Shown here: in pieces, positions 26,484 through 37,414 of the stretch | How the letters are laid out: every line of letters begins with the position of its first letter | Position numbering within the stretch: the stretch's first letter is position 1 | Source of the DNA: Polydactylus sextarius | Taxonomy: Eukaryota; Chordata; Actinopteri; Polynemidae | DNA length: 64,000 nt | NCBI GenBank assembly: GCA_016801845.1 | Contig: CM028928.1 | Span: 12,990,827 to 13,054,826 of the forward strand | Direction of reading: 5' to 3' | Made by a program: the position numbers and the translations under genes | The notes under the pieces: generated by a model | What the model saw: the letters and a program-made list of their open reading frames with translations, nothing else | The model's database searches: none | What the model was told of the DNA's origin: nothing

Positions 26484-29400
26484 AAATCACACCTAATGTT
26501 ATGCAAAATGTGTGCAAAATGTTCTAGCCAAAGTGAAAATGTTCGATTTAAGCAAGTTGAGGTGATTAGTCATTATCCTTTCAGCCAGTCACATTACTCA
26601 TCTCTCAACTTTTTCACAGCCATGATGAGAATGTCTAACAAAATCCTGTTGAAGGAGGAGAGACATTATAAACATTCTAAAATAGCAGTACTTCAGTTTT
26701 GGTTAGTCCATGTGAAGCTTATTTAATGTGTCACACTATAGCAGTAAAACATGTTTCATAAAATATTTATTTGTTTACATAAAAATAAATAAATGCAGCT
26801 TTTACAGATATGTAAGAAATGTGAGTAGTTAAATAACTTAAAATGTAAATGCTACAGTGAAGGCTAATGGCAATATTTGAATAAATGTACTTAAATAATT
26901 AAAAGTAATATTCATTGTTATTCTATTGACACTCTGCTGGTGGAATTACCTCATTTTCAAAACTGTGGCACAGTGTAATGAGAACATACATCCAAGAACC
27001 GGATCTGTTTTGTGTAGAGTTAAAGAGCCAGTGTTCACAAAGAAAAAGAAAACTCTGATCTTGTTGCGCTTTTTTTTCCACCTTTGATCCATATATGCAC
27101 TGTGCTGGGCATGAAAATACCAAAAAAAAAAAAAAAAAAATAAAGCACTTTTCAAGATCAAAAAAAAAAAAAAGAAACATCAAAATGTCACAGCACCGCC
27201 TTCACACTGCCACAGAAATAAAGCCAGTGGTGTCAAAAGATTCACATTTCCTGTTACTTCTGTCTGACGCGAAGACTCGTAGCTTCAATATTTAATCACT
27301 ACTCCAAGTCTGTTGTGTCAATCACCTCTGAACCATAGTAAGTGATCGTCAGCTGAACTGTGACCATCAAAAAGCCCATGAACACAGTGCCGTCACGAAC
27401 CCATCTCTGTTGACCCCAGAAATCAATGACAGTCAATGGTCCTGCACCTCATACATTTGTAATACAGCTCTCCTCCTGCTGCCTTCCTGTAAGAATTTAT
27501 GCGATGAGGTTATGATATCATTACCACGAGGAGAGAGCGAGTTGGAGGAAGAAAAAGGGAAGAGAGCAAGTGAATCGAGTGAGTAGCTGGTGTACTCTCT
27601 ATCAAGCACAACCTCAGTGTTCCTGTACTGTGCTCTCAATTTGCTAAGTGCATCAATCACTTCATTTGCTGCTCCTCCTCCCTCCATCTTTTGTGGTTTT
27701 AGGGCTTAACTACAGGGACTCTGCCTCTGTTTGCGGCCTAGATACAGACGAGCTATTTCAGCTGCTGCATTACATAAATCGAATCGAAAGAGAAGAATTG
27801 GCTCTTTGTCTGACAGACAATAGATCTAGAACTTCTTGCTCTGCTTTTTTTTCTTTCTCAATATGTGTATTCACTGGAGGACACTTTGACATCAGTTTGC
27901 ATCTGATGATAAATTTGTGTCTAAACAGAAACTAAATATAACTGTGCACCTGTGTGTCAGCACAGCACAGTAGTTAGAAGGAAATGGACACACTGAGGCA
28001 GAATAATCATCATTTCATTGTTGTCTTTTTTATATAGAAACTATGGCTGTCTGTTTATGCAGAAGTTTGATTCTGATTTTCTCTCCTCAGGCCCAAATGT
28101 TCCGTTTGTAGCCATTTACAAGACGCAGAGAGACGCTGAAAGTGAGACGCAGGACAGAGAAAGTGAGTGTTTCAACTAACCGAATTACAGATTTGCATTA
28201 ACAAGAGTCTGATTTATGTTTAAAACATCACAGGTGACCTTATATTCATTAAAAGTGAAAGTGATTACATTTGTCATTATGCACACAACAAAATTCAACC
28301 ACTGCATTTAACCCGGGCAGCACGTGCAGGGACGGTGCTTTGCTTAAGGGTACCTCAGTGGGACCTTGGTAATTAGTGGATTCAAACCTGAGATGTTCCA
28401 GACCCAAGTCTGCTTCCTTAGCCACCAGGCCACCACATCCCATAAAAGCTACATTGAAATCGACCTTATCACAAAAGGGGACAGGTTGAGGTGGTTCATT
28501 TGCAGAGCACAATGACCTGCACTCTGAGTCAATGTTTGTCTACAGGCCAAGGTTGACATGATGGAAGAAATCACATTACCCTTCACAATGGATGTCCTCA
28601 TTAAATTAAAACCCGCCCAACGGCAATATCAGCATAGTGCAATTTGATTACTACAGTCTGAGCATGTGCCAGTCAGTGTAATCTTATACCAATATGATGT
28701 CCCTGCCCCTTTAAAACAAGTCTGTAATGGGTGCAATTAAATGTTATTACTGTGGATTATTTGATATATTCAGGGTTTTTTTTTTTTTTTTTTTTTTGAG
28801 AGCAGTAATGTTTTGTGCATTTTCATCTACAAAACAATGTGAGTTTGTTCTTTTTTAGGCATGGCTGACAATCTCAATGAATGCAACCTGTCATCAAAGC
28901 AAAGCTGCCAAGAGACCATGATTATTAATAAGAAAACATCAAGAAATTCATTTAGATTTGTCCTGGGGACCATGAATGCTATTGAGACCCCTCAGTAAGT
29001 TACTGAAGATATCTGTCAAACTGAGTCAAACTGTGAGCTGGTGACTGAGACTATACAGAGTAGAGATGATAGATGAGGTACTATACAGCCCATGGTGTGT
29101 GCAAACACAAACACACTGCCTGTTGAGTACAGCTCCAGTCAGTAATCCAAGCAGATCTCTTCTCTTCTTCCTTTTTACAAAGTTTAATAGAAGTTTTCCT
29201 CCAGCAGCTTGACAGGTTTTATCTGAAATCTTCTGAACTTGTCAGCTCTGGCAGAAGCCTGTTGATTTCCCACCCGCACACTGCCTTTTGACCATTTTAC
29301 CATTTCAATCCCAACATACAATATTGACTTCAGCAGCCCTGACAGTTGAGGATGATAAGTTGGTTGTTCAAGTTCAGCTAGTTCTCTATTCTTTTCTTCT

Positions 29401-29897
29401 TTCACTCTTTTTTTCTTTTTTTAAGGACCATCTCAGGAACATTCATGTCAGTTTCAGTCACTTTTATGGTGATTGTAGATTGGGAGGATAGGTGATTCTG
29501 ATTTTCCCATCTCATTTAAATGAATAGATGAGCATAACATCAATTCATTGGAGTCAAGTTTAAATTGTCCCCTTAAAAAGGTACATCTGAAGTTACCAAT
29601 TCAGTGGACAATAAATCAACTTTAAACCAAATTCCTGTCTTCAATAAATAACCAAACCATTAAGTGATTAGTCGTTCATCATTATCTGTCTACAGGTATA
29701 ACAGAAGTATATACACTGGAGAAAAATGAGAACCTGACGAAGACGCTGGCCTCCATGCAGATGCCCACGGTGCATTACAGAGAGATTACCAAGGATGACT
29801 ACAGTATGTGTCTGAAGCTGAAGTTTGACTTAACTAGACCAGATAGATAGATAGCTGGATGGACGGACGGAGAGACAGACATACAGTTACATTGATT

Positions 29898-29995
<98 letters not shown>

Positions 29996-31383
29996 TAGAT
30001 AGATAGATAGATAGATACAGACAGACAGAAAACAAAACGAAAACAAGATATAATATAGATATAATATATTTTGTATTTGTAAAGTGTATTTATTCACCTG
30101 TGTCGTGTCCTGTACCTGTGTCGCAGCCTTGTCGATGCAGATCCTCAAACCCGCAGGCTTCATGGAGACTTCACACTACCCGCTGCTCCTGCTTGTGTAC
30201 GTATGAGCACACGGTCTGACACATACACACACATTCACACCGCTGACTCATATCCCCTCTTCTCTCCGAGTTGTGCGAGTACGTGCTCGTCCTCATCAGT
30301 GAAGATTTCTTGTACAGAGTTTTAATCAGATTTATTAATCTAACACAGAGGCGCTGATTTGTCTTCTTCCTGGATAATAATTACACTGCAAATGAGGAAA
30401 CTCACCCTTCTGTCCACTCCATTCTTTCATTATCATTAATTTCCTTTCCTAAACCCAAGAAATCTATCTTTTCATGTATGTCATTGCTTCTCATCAGAGA
30501 ACATAGTGCTGCTTATGCTGTGAAACTGCCACATGTAGCCTAATGAAATGAAAAACAAGGAAAAACATTGTATTTGTATGCAGCATTCTTGATATTTACT
30601 CATCAAATTGTGTGGTTGGTTATGTGCAGCGATGGGACACCTGGTGGTCAGGCTGTGTCAGAGCGGTTTCACATGGACTGGGCCACGGTGCTGGTGAGCA
30701 GCTTTGGTGCCATTGTGGTTCGCTGTGATGGACGTGGCAGCGGCTTCCAGGGCACCAACCTGCTGCACCGCATCCATAAAAGACCGGGAGTTTTGGAAGA
30801 GCAGGATCAGAAAGATGCTCTCAAGTATGTGGAACAGCATATTTTCATCTTTAAAACCTGTCAAATCACTGTGATGGAAGATTTATTTCTCGATATTTGC
30901 AGAAATTACAAAACTATGTAACTTACTGAAAATTCTATCAAGTTGTACATCTTTAGAGGAAAATATGTATTTTAAAATCTTTCAAACAAATACAATAAAT
31001 GCATAGTTCTTTTTTAACTTTGCACAGTAAGTAATTGACCATCGAGAATTCAGAATATGTATTTAATCATTTTAGAGACAGTACATTAATAATATTAATA
31101 TGGCATCTTTTTTTAATCTCAACTTCGCTTTTACGAGTGATATTGAAACAATAGGTTTTACTATTTTGCAAGTATAATTATAATTTAAAATGATTAAAAA
31201 ACCTCTTGCATGTAGAACTTAGGGTTGCAGTTGTGGCACAGTTTTCTTTCACAGTCTAAACTGTTGTTTATCTGTTGCAGTTTTATTTTGAAAGAGCCCT
31301 ACATCGACAAAACCAGAGTTGGAGCTTTTGGACAGGTAGGATCAGTGTCAGCATGTTAACATGTGAGTTTGATTATTCTGTTT

Positions 31384-31422
<39 letters not shown>

Positions 31423-33086
31423 ATAATCCGTGATAAGATCCAATTCATTTGTGTCTCAGATATACGGCGGCTATGTGACCAGCCTGTTGGTCAGTGGCGA
31501 GGAATCTCTGAAATGTGGAGCCGTCCTGTCACCCATCACTGAGTTTGAATTATACGGTAAGCTGTAGTCTCTGCTCTATGTTGTAAACAAATACAATATC
31601 TCTGCATAATCATTCAGGATGTGACATGGCTGTCAAAGAATAGAAATAAAAAATGAGGGAGAAAAAAACAGAAGAGGCTGTAAATCTAACACCTTTACCC
31701 CCACAGCTGGAGGTTATTTCAGTCACTGTGGTATACAGCGCATGTATATGCTTAATGTGAATTGGTGGAGGAGGGGGTTGTAAGACGTTGCTGCTACGCC
31801 AAGAACACAATCATAACAATGGCAGACAAAGTTAACTACACCAGTCTCACCTCAGACACCAAAGGAATAAAAAGTGTGAACTGCAGAAATGTGTGTATGA
31901 GGAGAGTGACAGCGAGAGACAGGGAGATGGGGTGACGGCGCTCTTGTAGCTGCAGGTGCACTGAAACAGGAAACTGCAAATTGAGGAGGAGCCGGGCGGC
32001 GCGGTGTGACGAATTTCCCATCTATTTGATTTCTCTCGCTTTTGCCAGAGGGGGTGAGAGACATGCCGTGACACTGTATGCGTTTGGAATTGTAAATGAA
32101 GATAGTATGCACAACAGCTTCAAGACTAAAGAATATGTAGATGGGTGAATATATTTGAATATGGAGAAGGGAAAAAAAAAAAAAAAAGTCAGAAATGTTA
32201 CTCTTTAAAAAATGGGCAGAGCATAGACAGAAATTGATGCATCGGTCTCGTTGTTAATGTGAAGATTTCATTTTGATTCAATTATATTAAAGTATTAAAC
32301 GACAACCTCTTTTGCCTCCAGCGTCTGCGTTTTCAGAGAGATATCTGGGACTGCCAAAACCGGATGCAGGGGCATACAAAGTAAGACTTCAAAGTTTCAA
32401 ATAGGAATGATTATTGGAATTACTATCTATTTGACCTAATTTATTTGTGTGTGTGTGTGTCTCTCTTTATTCCACAGATGGCAAAGTTAGAATCCAGAGC
32501 GTCTCGATTTATGGACAAGAAGTTTCTTATCGTTCATCCAACAGCTGACGGTAATTAAAGAGTTTTTGAAACAAACAGAAATATCTACATTTGCAGTTTT
32601 CACATCTATCATATCTCTCTTCACAGAAAAAGTTCACTTCCAACATACAGCGAAATTCATCGCGCAGCTCATCCATCAAAAGGCCAACTACACCTTACAG
32701 GTATGTGCTTTTAGTTTCAGTCCTGCTGCGCATCAACTTTCACTGCTTCCCTTTATTTCCCCGGTTCAGTTATTCTCCAACCCGTGGGAGTGTTGTGATC
32801 CCAGCAGGGATCCCGCAGCAGGCAGAGGATTAGCCCCCTCACAATGCCTTCATTCCACATAATGAGATTATAAGACCTTCTCGTGCATCCTGCATGAACA
32901 CCAGGACTAATCCAATTATGTAACAATGTGCTGAAGATGAATGTTCAATGCTGTTCATTACTGACCGATGATCGCATACATTAACCTGGTTTCTCTAAAA
33001 GCCAGGGTTTCAGGTTTCAGGTTATCATAAGTGAACATGATAAATGAGTTGCATCACCTATGTTAATTGAGATTTACAGCTAAGGA

Positions 33087-33125
<39 letters not shown>

Positions 33126-34442
33126 TAAAGTTTTCCTCAAACTCAAACATTTGTTTCTTTTTTATGATGTCTTATAGACTATATTAGGGGCAACCAAACT
33201 ATTCCACAAAGGGCTGTATGGCTGCAGGTTTTTGTTCCAACCAGTCAAAAGCACAGTTTGACCTGTCAACTGTCTGAAGACTGAGATCAGTTAATTAAAT
33301 GAATCGAGTCTGGCGTGTTGCTGCTTGTTTGGAATAAAAACCTGCAGCCACACAGGCTGTTGTGGAATAGTTTGGATGCCTCTGGACTACATCATTAATA
33401 AAACAAAACTAAGCATCCCAGGAGAACACTTCCCCTATGGCTGCCATTTCATCAGACATTGAAAAGGCATTTGGCAGGGAATTCAACTGGGAATATTTGT
33501 TTTCTGCCCTGGAATGTTTTGGTATCAGCAAAAAAATTTGTAGACTGGATGAGGCTCATATTTACTGTATATAGTGGCCACTGAGCATCTGTTCTCACCA
33601 ATGGCAGAATCTCTAAATTGTACTAGAGCCTCTAGCTGCAGATATCTGTAGAAAAACCTTTCCAGGTTCAAAATTGGCGACAAATGTCAAAAATTGCTAA
33701 TGGAAACAGACAGCATTCTTCTGTATCTTCTTGTATCAGATCCTGAACATTCTGTTCCATCTCTATTAAAATGAATGACAAGTTCTCACCCGTTTCAGGT
33801 AATAAAGTAAACCAGTGAATCCAAGTCTTTCACAGCCTCAAATCCCTATTTCTAACAGATACCTTTGCCTGGCTATAGAAAGGCATCAAATATCTTAGTA
33901 TAACATTCCCACGCTTATTAACTGACTGGACCAAGATAAACTTTGACCCCTGTCTGGACAAACTGTCTGAGGCTGAACATTGGTTTCTGCCGTATCTTTT
34001 CTATCTGGAGAAAGAAAAACATCACTAAAATGAATTCCATTCTCCCACTCAGAATTCTTTTTGCACTATTTTAAAAAAATGTATTCAGCTTATTAACAAA
34101 TTCTTATGAAACAATAAACTTTGTGGAATGAGTCAGCTGCAGGTGTTAGACTTGTTATAACTTGTTATTTTACCATTATGCTTTCACTCCGAGGCATATG
34201 GTTCCTCTCATTAAAATCAAACAATTTCTGCAGACATTCAGAAATATTTATCTAGTATTCTGCTCATGTTCACACCTTTCTTTGTGTTTCAGATTTACCC
34301 AGATGAAGGCCACTTCTTTCGCAGTGAAGCAACAAGGGAGCACCTCAGTCAGTCCCTGGTGAACTTCTTCGAGGAATGCTTCAGGCTACCGGAACGAGTG
34401 TTTGAGGAGGCACTGGAAGAAGAGAGTGAAGATGAGGGTTAG
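7162..34442 (+). CDS. dpp6: Dipeptidyl-peptidase-like protein 6 (Kv4 channel auxiliary subunit), 3' part of gene, 23 exons
   Basis: Exons read from the sequence: 7162-7256, 7735-7809, 9086-9138, 10467-10548, 14637-14757, 22065-22219, 22353-22450, 22932-23055, 23159-23197, 23303-23410, 23534-23625, 26087-26134, 26213-26331, 28091-28162, 29696-29803, 30127-30196, 30630-30824, 31281-31335, 31460-31556, 32322-32380, 32478-32550, 32627-32700, 34293-34442. All have AG/GT borders and compatible phases, giving about 719 residues ending in an acidic tail and TAG. Recognisable Dpp6 blocks in the beta-propeller half are LQYAGWGPQGQQL, TGKEGVIFNGLSDWLYEEE, HIAHWWSPDG and KKHEDESEGWLHRQNE. In the alpha/beta-hydrolase half they are DGRGSGFQGTNLLH, YASAFSERYLGL and HPTADEKVHFQHTA. 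The match is closer to DPP6 than DPP10 (CTKKHEDESE, YAGWGP). The family's nucleophile motif reads GQIYGGY, so Ser is replaced by Ile, as expected for a non-enzymatic Kv4 partner. Cytoplasmic, transmembrane and early extracellular exons lie upstream of the window. Which teleost paralogue (a or b) cannot be decided here. Confidence 0.93.
7810..9085 (+). other. dpp6 intron with a long TG microsatellite
   Basis: Between exons 7735-7809 and 9086-9138. It includes a relatively GC-rich segment at about 7880-8170 and the TG repeat at 8373-8431. The short open frames here have no protein resemblance that I recognise. Confidence 0.6.
8373..8431. repeat. (TG)n microsatellite with CG interruption
   Basis: Uninterrupted TG run followed by GCGCGCGTGCG and further TG. 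It is intronic in dpp6. Confidence 0.95.
9620..9735 (-). mobile_element. Possible diverged retroelement tail
   Basis: The minus strand contains AAACACTATACAAATAAAG preceded by a GCACAT-type block. This resembles the tail at 752-840 but is more decayed. A poly-T run lies at about 9579-9598. Assignment is tentative. Confidence 0.3.
10549..14636 (+). other. dpp6 intron, about 4.1 kb
   Basis: No exon, RNA gene or recognisable transposon was found. A motif-rich segment with TTAATTA-type sites lies at about 12010-12140 (see findings). The rest is unremarkable AT-rich sequence with short homopolymers. Confidence 0.6.
15029..15202. repeat. Near-perfect inverted repeat (hairpin), arms about 80 bp
   Basis: The left arm starting ACATTTGACTTTGACATTG is repeated in reverse complement ending at 15202, with only a few bases between the arms. 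The outer 50 bp differ at about one position and the inner part is more diverged. This is the form expected of a fold-back element or MITE. No family was recognised. Confidence 0.85.
15965..16843. mobile_element. Tc1/mariner-type non-autonomous element with long inverted arms
   Basis: The left end CAGTACTGTGTAAAAGTTAT is matched by the reverse complement of the right end. Both ends are flanked by TA (15963-15964 and 16844-16845), the Tc1/mariner target duplication. The arms run about 15965-16320 and 16488-16843, imperfect but clearly homologous throughout, with a central segment of about 170 bp lacking a usable open frame. The starting motif is typical of fish Tc1-like elements. Confidence 0.85.
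21142..21213. repeat. (TG)n microsatellite
   Basis: About 35 TG units followed by GCGCGTGCATG. Intronic in dpp6. Confidence 0.97.
24173..25498 (-). mobile_element. Decayed mariner DNA transposon with transposase remnants
   Basis: Terminal inverted repeats (left CAAAGGTCATTCAAAAAATT; the right end matches in reverse complement) are flanked by TA at 24171-24172 and 25499-25500. The minus strand keeps fragments of a mariner transposase. The DNA-binding part reads KKWAAEFKWGRETTEDHPRS (about 25100-25199) and the catalytic part includes MASVFWDSEGVIMIVYLEKG and a VLLHQNN segment (about 24310-24600). Frames are broken and a SINE interrupts the element, so no active transposase is encoded. Confidence 0.92.
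24838..25018 (+). mobile_element. tRNA-derived SINE inserted in the mariner element
   Basis: A tRNA-like head (TGGATGGCCGAATGGCGCA, with the B-box-like GGTTCAGGTCCC) is followed by a pyrimidine-rich body (CTCCCTGTTTCCTGTCTCTC) and an A-rich tail. This layout matches a SINE widespread in spiny-rayed fish. TTTAAAAA-like sequence on both sides may be the target duplication. Younger than its mariner host, since it interrupts it. Confidence 0.8.
26332..28090 (+). other. dpp6 intron with TA/TG microsatellite
   Basis: Contains the compound microsatellite at 26402-26482 and poly-A runs near 27121-27140 and 27160-27174. No exon is needed, because the flanking exons join G|GC in phase. No other feature was recognised. 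Confidence 0.6.
26402..26482. repeat. Compound (TA)n(TG)n microsatellite
   Basis: TA units at 26402-26426 pass directly into TG units and end in TATG repeats. Confidence 0.96.
28163..29695 (+). other. dpp6 intron with a SINE
   Basis: Contains the minus-strand SINE at about 28249-28445 and a poly-T run near 28776-28797. The remainder is featureless AT-rich sequence. Confidence 0.6.
28249..28445 (-). mobile_element. tRNA-derived SINE
   Basis: Read on the minus strand it has an A-box region (GTGGCTAAGGAAGCAGACTT), a B box GGTTTGAATCC (28378-28388), the segment GGTACCCTTAAGCAAAGCAC and a tail ending near 28250. The arrangement is that of teleost tRNA-derived SINEs. CATTAAAAG and CATAAAAG flank it as a possible target duplication. 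Confidence 0.75.
29841..30030. repeat. (GATA)n/(GACA)n tetranucleotide array
   Basis: GATA units run from about 29895 to 29969, followed by GACA units, more GATA and a final GACA block. Short imperfect relatives begin at 29841. It lies in the 323-bp intron between dpp6 exons 29696-29803 and 30127-30196. Confidence 0.95.
33088..33124. repeat. (AAT)n microsatellite
   Basis: About 12 AAT units. Confidence 0.95.
33185..33384. mobile_element. hAT-type MITE, 200 bp
   Basis: Inverted termini TAGGGGCAACCAAAC (left) and CAGAGGCATCCAAAC (right, reverse complement) extend to about 50 bp of similarity. Flanks GACTATAT (33177-33184) and GACTACAT (33385-33392) form an 8-bp target duplication with one difference. 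A CAGNGGC-like end with an 8-bp duplication is the hAT signature. No coding capacity. Confidence 0.85.
33415..34130 (+). mobile_element. Decayed L1-like LINE fragment (reverse transcriptase region)
   Basis: Conceptual translation around 33440-33560 gives SSDIEKAFGREFNWEYLFSA and a following ECFGISKKICRLDEAH. This corresponds to the DAEKAFDRVEW-type block of L1/Tx1-like reverse transcriptase. Later scattered pieces (RYLCLAIERHQIS; YLFYLEKEK) follow the usual order of ORF2. Multiple stops and frameshifts make it non-functional. Boundaries are approximate. Confidence 0.6.
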
Positions 34443-36730
34443 CTTTGCCTTTTTGGGCTCCTCCTGCACTCCCAAATCCCCCCTACCCACACACTCATCT
34501 ACCATAACACTGGAATCATTTAGTCCACAATATGCAACTGTCATCTGCTGTTGAAATTTGGACCCCCACTGCCTTTTCCCCCCCATGTCCGCATGCTGAA
34601 CCCTGAGACTGCCCTTCCAGCAGACGATGGATCTCCTCTTCATCTCTTCATCTTTGAATCCAAAAAGGTCCCTCCAGAGAGCCAACAAAGACTGATGTGA
34701 CATGATGTTTTGGAATATACAGATTGATGTTACAGGAAGCAATGTTCCTCCACAGCGGGATGGACCAGCTCCTCAAAAACAATGGAGAGAAAGCATCAGC
34801 TCTCACACAGACTTTAAAGCTGTGAGGAGAAAGGAACACCTTATAGCACATAACTTGTGGGCTTGTATATTAATGAATATCAGACGCCTGGTGAAAACAA
34901 AACAAAAAAAAAAAAAAAAAAAAAAAAAACACGCTGCTTGGCAGTGTTTCTAAGAGGTGTCTGGAATTGTGTGGATACAGGAAATGTCACTATTTTTAAA
35001 GTTGTAAAGAACTTTCCATGTTGGACCGTGGTTGTGTCTGTTGTTCTTACAGTATGTAAAATAGCACACAAACATTCAAACAGCTATTACAGATATATTT
35101 TCTTTTGGTATTCATGTTTTCCCTGATTGTTAGTTTTATCACATAGCCTCGGCTTCTGTATTACAGTGATGCTGACAGATTTCTCTAACTGGCAAAATGT
35201 TTGGAAGAAGAAAAAAAATGCCATGGGTTTAGTAATGTTCATTTTAGACAGTTTTAATTGTGATGCTCTGGTTTTAAGAAATGTTCTTCAAAAGAAAAGC
35301 ATTAACTTGTTTTAGTCACTGTGCCTTACTTTGTCAGAAAACATCCTGCTGTGGGACTGCATTTATGAACTACAAGACTAATTTTATAGGTATAGTTTGA
35401 CATTTTGGGAAATATTCTTATTCATGATTTTTACATCTTCGTATATATGAAGATAAAGCCACCAGCTAATTAGTTAAGCATAAAGACTGAGATAGAGCTA
35501 GCTGAGCTTTGACCAAACTCTGTACTTACTACTGTACAAAAACCAAAGTGTAAAACCAACAAGTTTCAATTTATTCAGGGGTTATGATCTGGACTATCTT
35601 TTGGCCCGTGGCGTTCCCATGAGAGGTGCTTTTAAAAAAAAAAACATGCTAGCTGGTTTTCACCTGCCTCCAGTCTTTATACTAAGCTACACTAAGCTAA
35701 TCGTCTCCTGGATGTAATTTAACATCCAATTGTCGATATCAACGTTTTCATCTAAAGCTTCACAGGAAAGCGAATAAGTATGTTTCCCATTATGTTAAAA
35801 CAGCTAACAATCGATTCACAAACTGTAAATCGATTTTAAAGTTTCAACCCCCATCCTCCCTCCAAAAAAAGAAAGAAAAAAAAAGAGACAATTCTCTGGA
35901 AATAGGCCCGACAACAACTTTAAACAAAGCTAAAATGTACAGAATCTGCATGCATCATTGCTTATACAGTGTTGAAGAGCGGTAGGTGGAGACAGTTAAT
36001 AACCAGTGCAGAAACAGCGGTGTTTGTGTTTGACAGTGCCGTTTCACTCTTGGCTTAAATCAGTGAATACAACAGGAATGGCAGAAAGCCATTAAATGTT
36101 ACACCCTGAGAAATTGTGCATTTGTACATATGGGGAAAAAAAAGGTGTTAGCTTCAGAGTCCACGTCATGCAAATATGTAATGAATTCTTGAGGCACAAC
36201 TTTAATTTTCCATTTTTAATTTTTATTTTTTTAAAATTATTGTTTTTTTCGTTGAATGGCCATTTGTGTTTTGTTTCTGTGCATGTTAAGAGGTTATTTG
36301 CAGCACTATCCCTGATCAGTTCCACATGGTAATTTTGACATCTTGAATGTTCCTTACTGGATTGCATAAATTACATTTCCAGTAGTATCGTGATTGAGAA
36401 CCCAGTCTCGTCAGCTTGATGTGTAAATGTTATTCAAATATAATTTTATTCAAAAAAAGAAAAAAAACAATATTACCTGAGTGTTATTTGTGCATAAAGC
36501 ATTTTGGAAGTTACATTTGACTATTCATTTCTGTTCTCTTGTTGCTGTCCTTGAATTGAGTTGAAAGTGGACTTTATCAATGCCAATGGCAACATCAAAC
36601 TTTCTTGCCAGTGGTTGAGGACTTTTTCCAAGACGCTCATCTTTGTTATCCAAAGCATAGAAGGCGATTAATGACAGATTGTGGCATGAAGGTAAATGTT
36701 AGAATAAAAAATAGATATTTTATCAGCCTT
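34443..36730 (+). other. dpp6 3' UTR (predicted)
   Basis: This stretch follows the TAG at 34440-34442. It contains a 27-base A run at about 34903-34929, other short A/T runs and no coding resemblance. The end is inferred from the poly(A) signal at 36703. An earlier or later end is possible. Confidence 0.5.
36703..36708 (+). terminator. Candidate dpp6 poly(A) signal AATAAA
   Basis: Canonical hexamer followed within about 60 bases by a TG-rich then T-rich stretch (GGTGTGTGTGTTTTTTTTTG), the usual downstream element layout. Placed by motif only. Confidence 0.5.
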
Positions 36731-37414
36731 TAATGTTTTTGACTCATCTGTTTTACTGGTGTGTGTGTTTTTTTTTGTTTGTTTGTTTGTTTGTTTGTTT
36801 TGGATGTGTGTGTGTTTGTGTGTGTGTGGGGTGGGGGGACTTGGCTGCAAAAACATACTTGACATAGAACAATATCAGCATTCAAGTTTCTGTCCACCTG
36901 CAGCATTAAAGTCCAACATTAACTCTCCAATAAATCCTGAGGCTAAGCTGAACCAGCTGGTTTCCAACTGTAAGTTGGTTTTCTTGGAAAACCATGAAAA
37001 AAAAAACTATGAAAGAGTTTCAAAATTAAAAAAAGTACAGTTACACACAGTAATCTGATCCACCGCTGCTGCAAATATATTGATTTATACAGTGAAGTAA
37101 ATAAATAAACATTTCAGCATTAAAAAAAATCCAGCAGCATTCAGACTCAAACTTTCAAACTCAAACTTTCAAAATGTCTTTAAAATGTCCCCGTGTAGTC
37201 TGTTAAGAACTCAGCTGTAAACCCACTTGCACTGCATTGAGATTCATGTTTCATGTATAAGTCTATCCTGTTTTTTTAAGCTTGTTTAGTTCCAGATTCA
37301 ACAATTATAAAAAAAAAAAAATCAAACGAAGAAATATCTACCACCATTCACAAGTAACATGATTTGATCAGCCAATCAGAGCATGAATATGGGCATCACT
37401 CCATAAACAAGACA

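Larger units (their letters stand above)
32701..34292 (+). other. Last dpp6 intron, with an hAT MITE and an L1-like fragment
   Basis: Carries an AAT microsatellite (33088-33124), the MITE at 33185-33384 and a decayed LINE fragment (about 33415-34130). No coding exon was seen. Confidence 0.7.

Noticed and set aside
28378..28445. Possible tRNA gene on the minus strand
   Set aside because: Same reason: SINE head with diverged boxes and a SINE tail.
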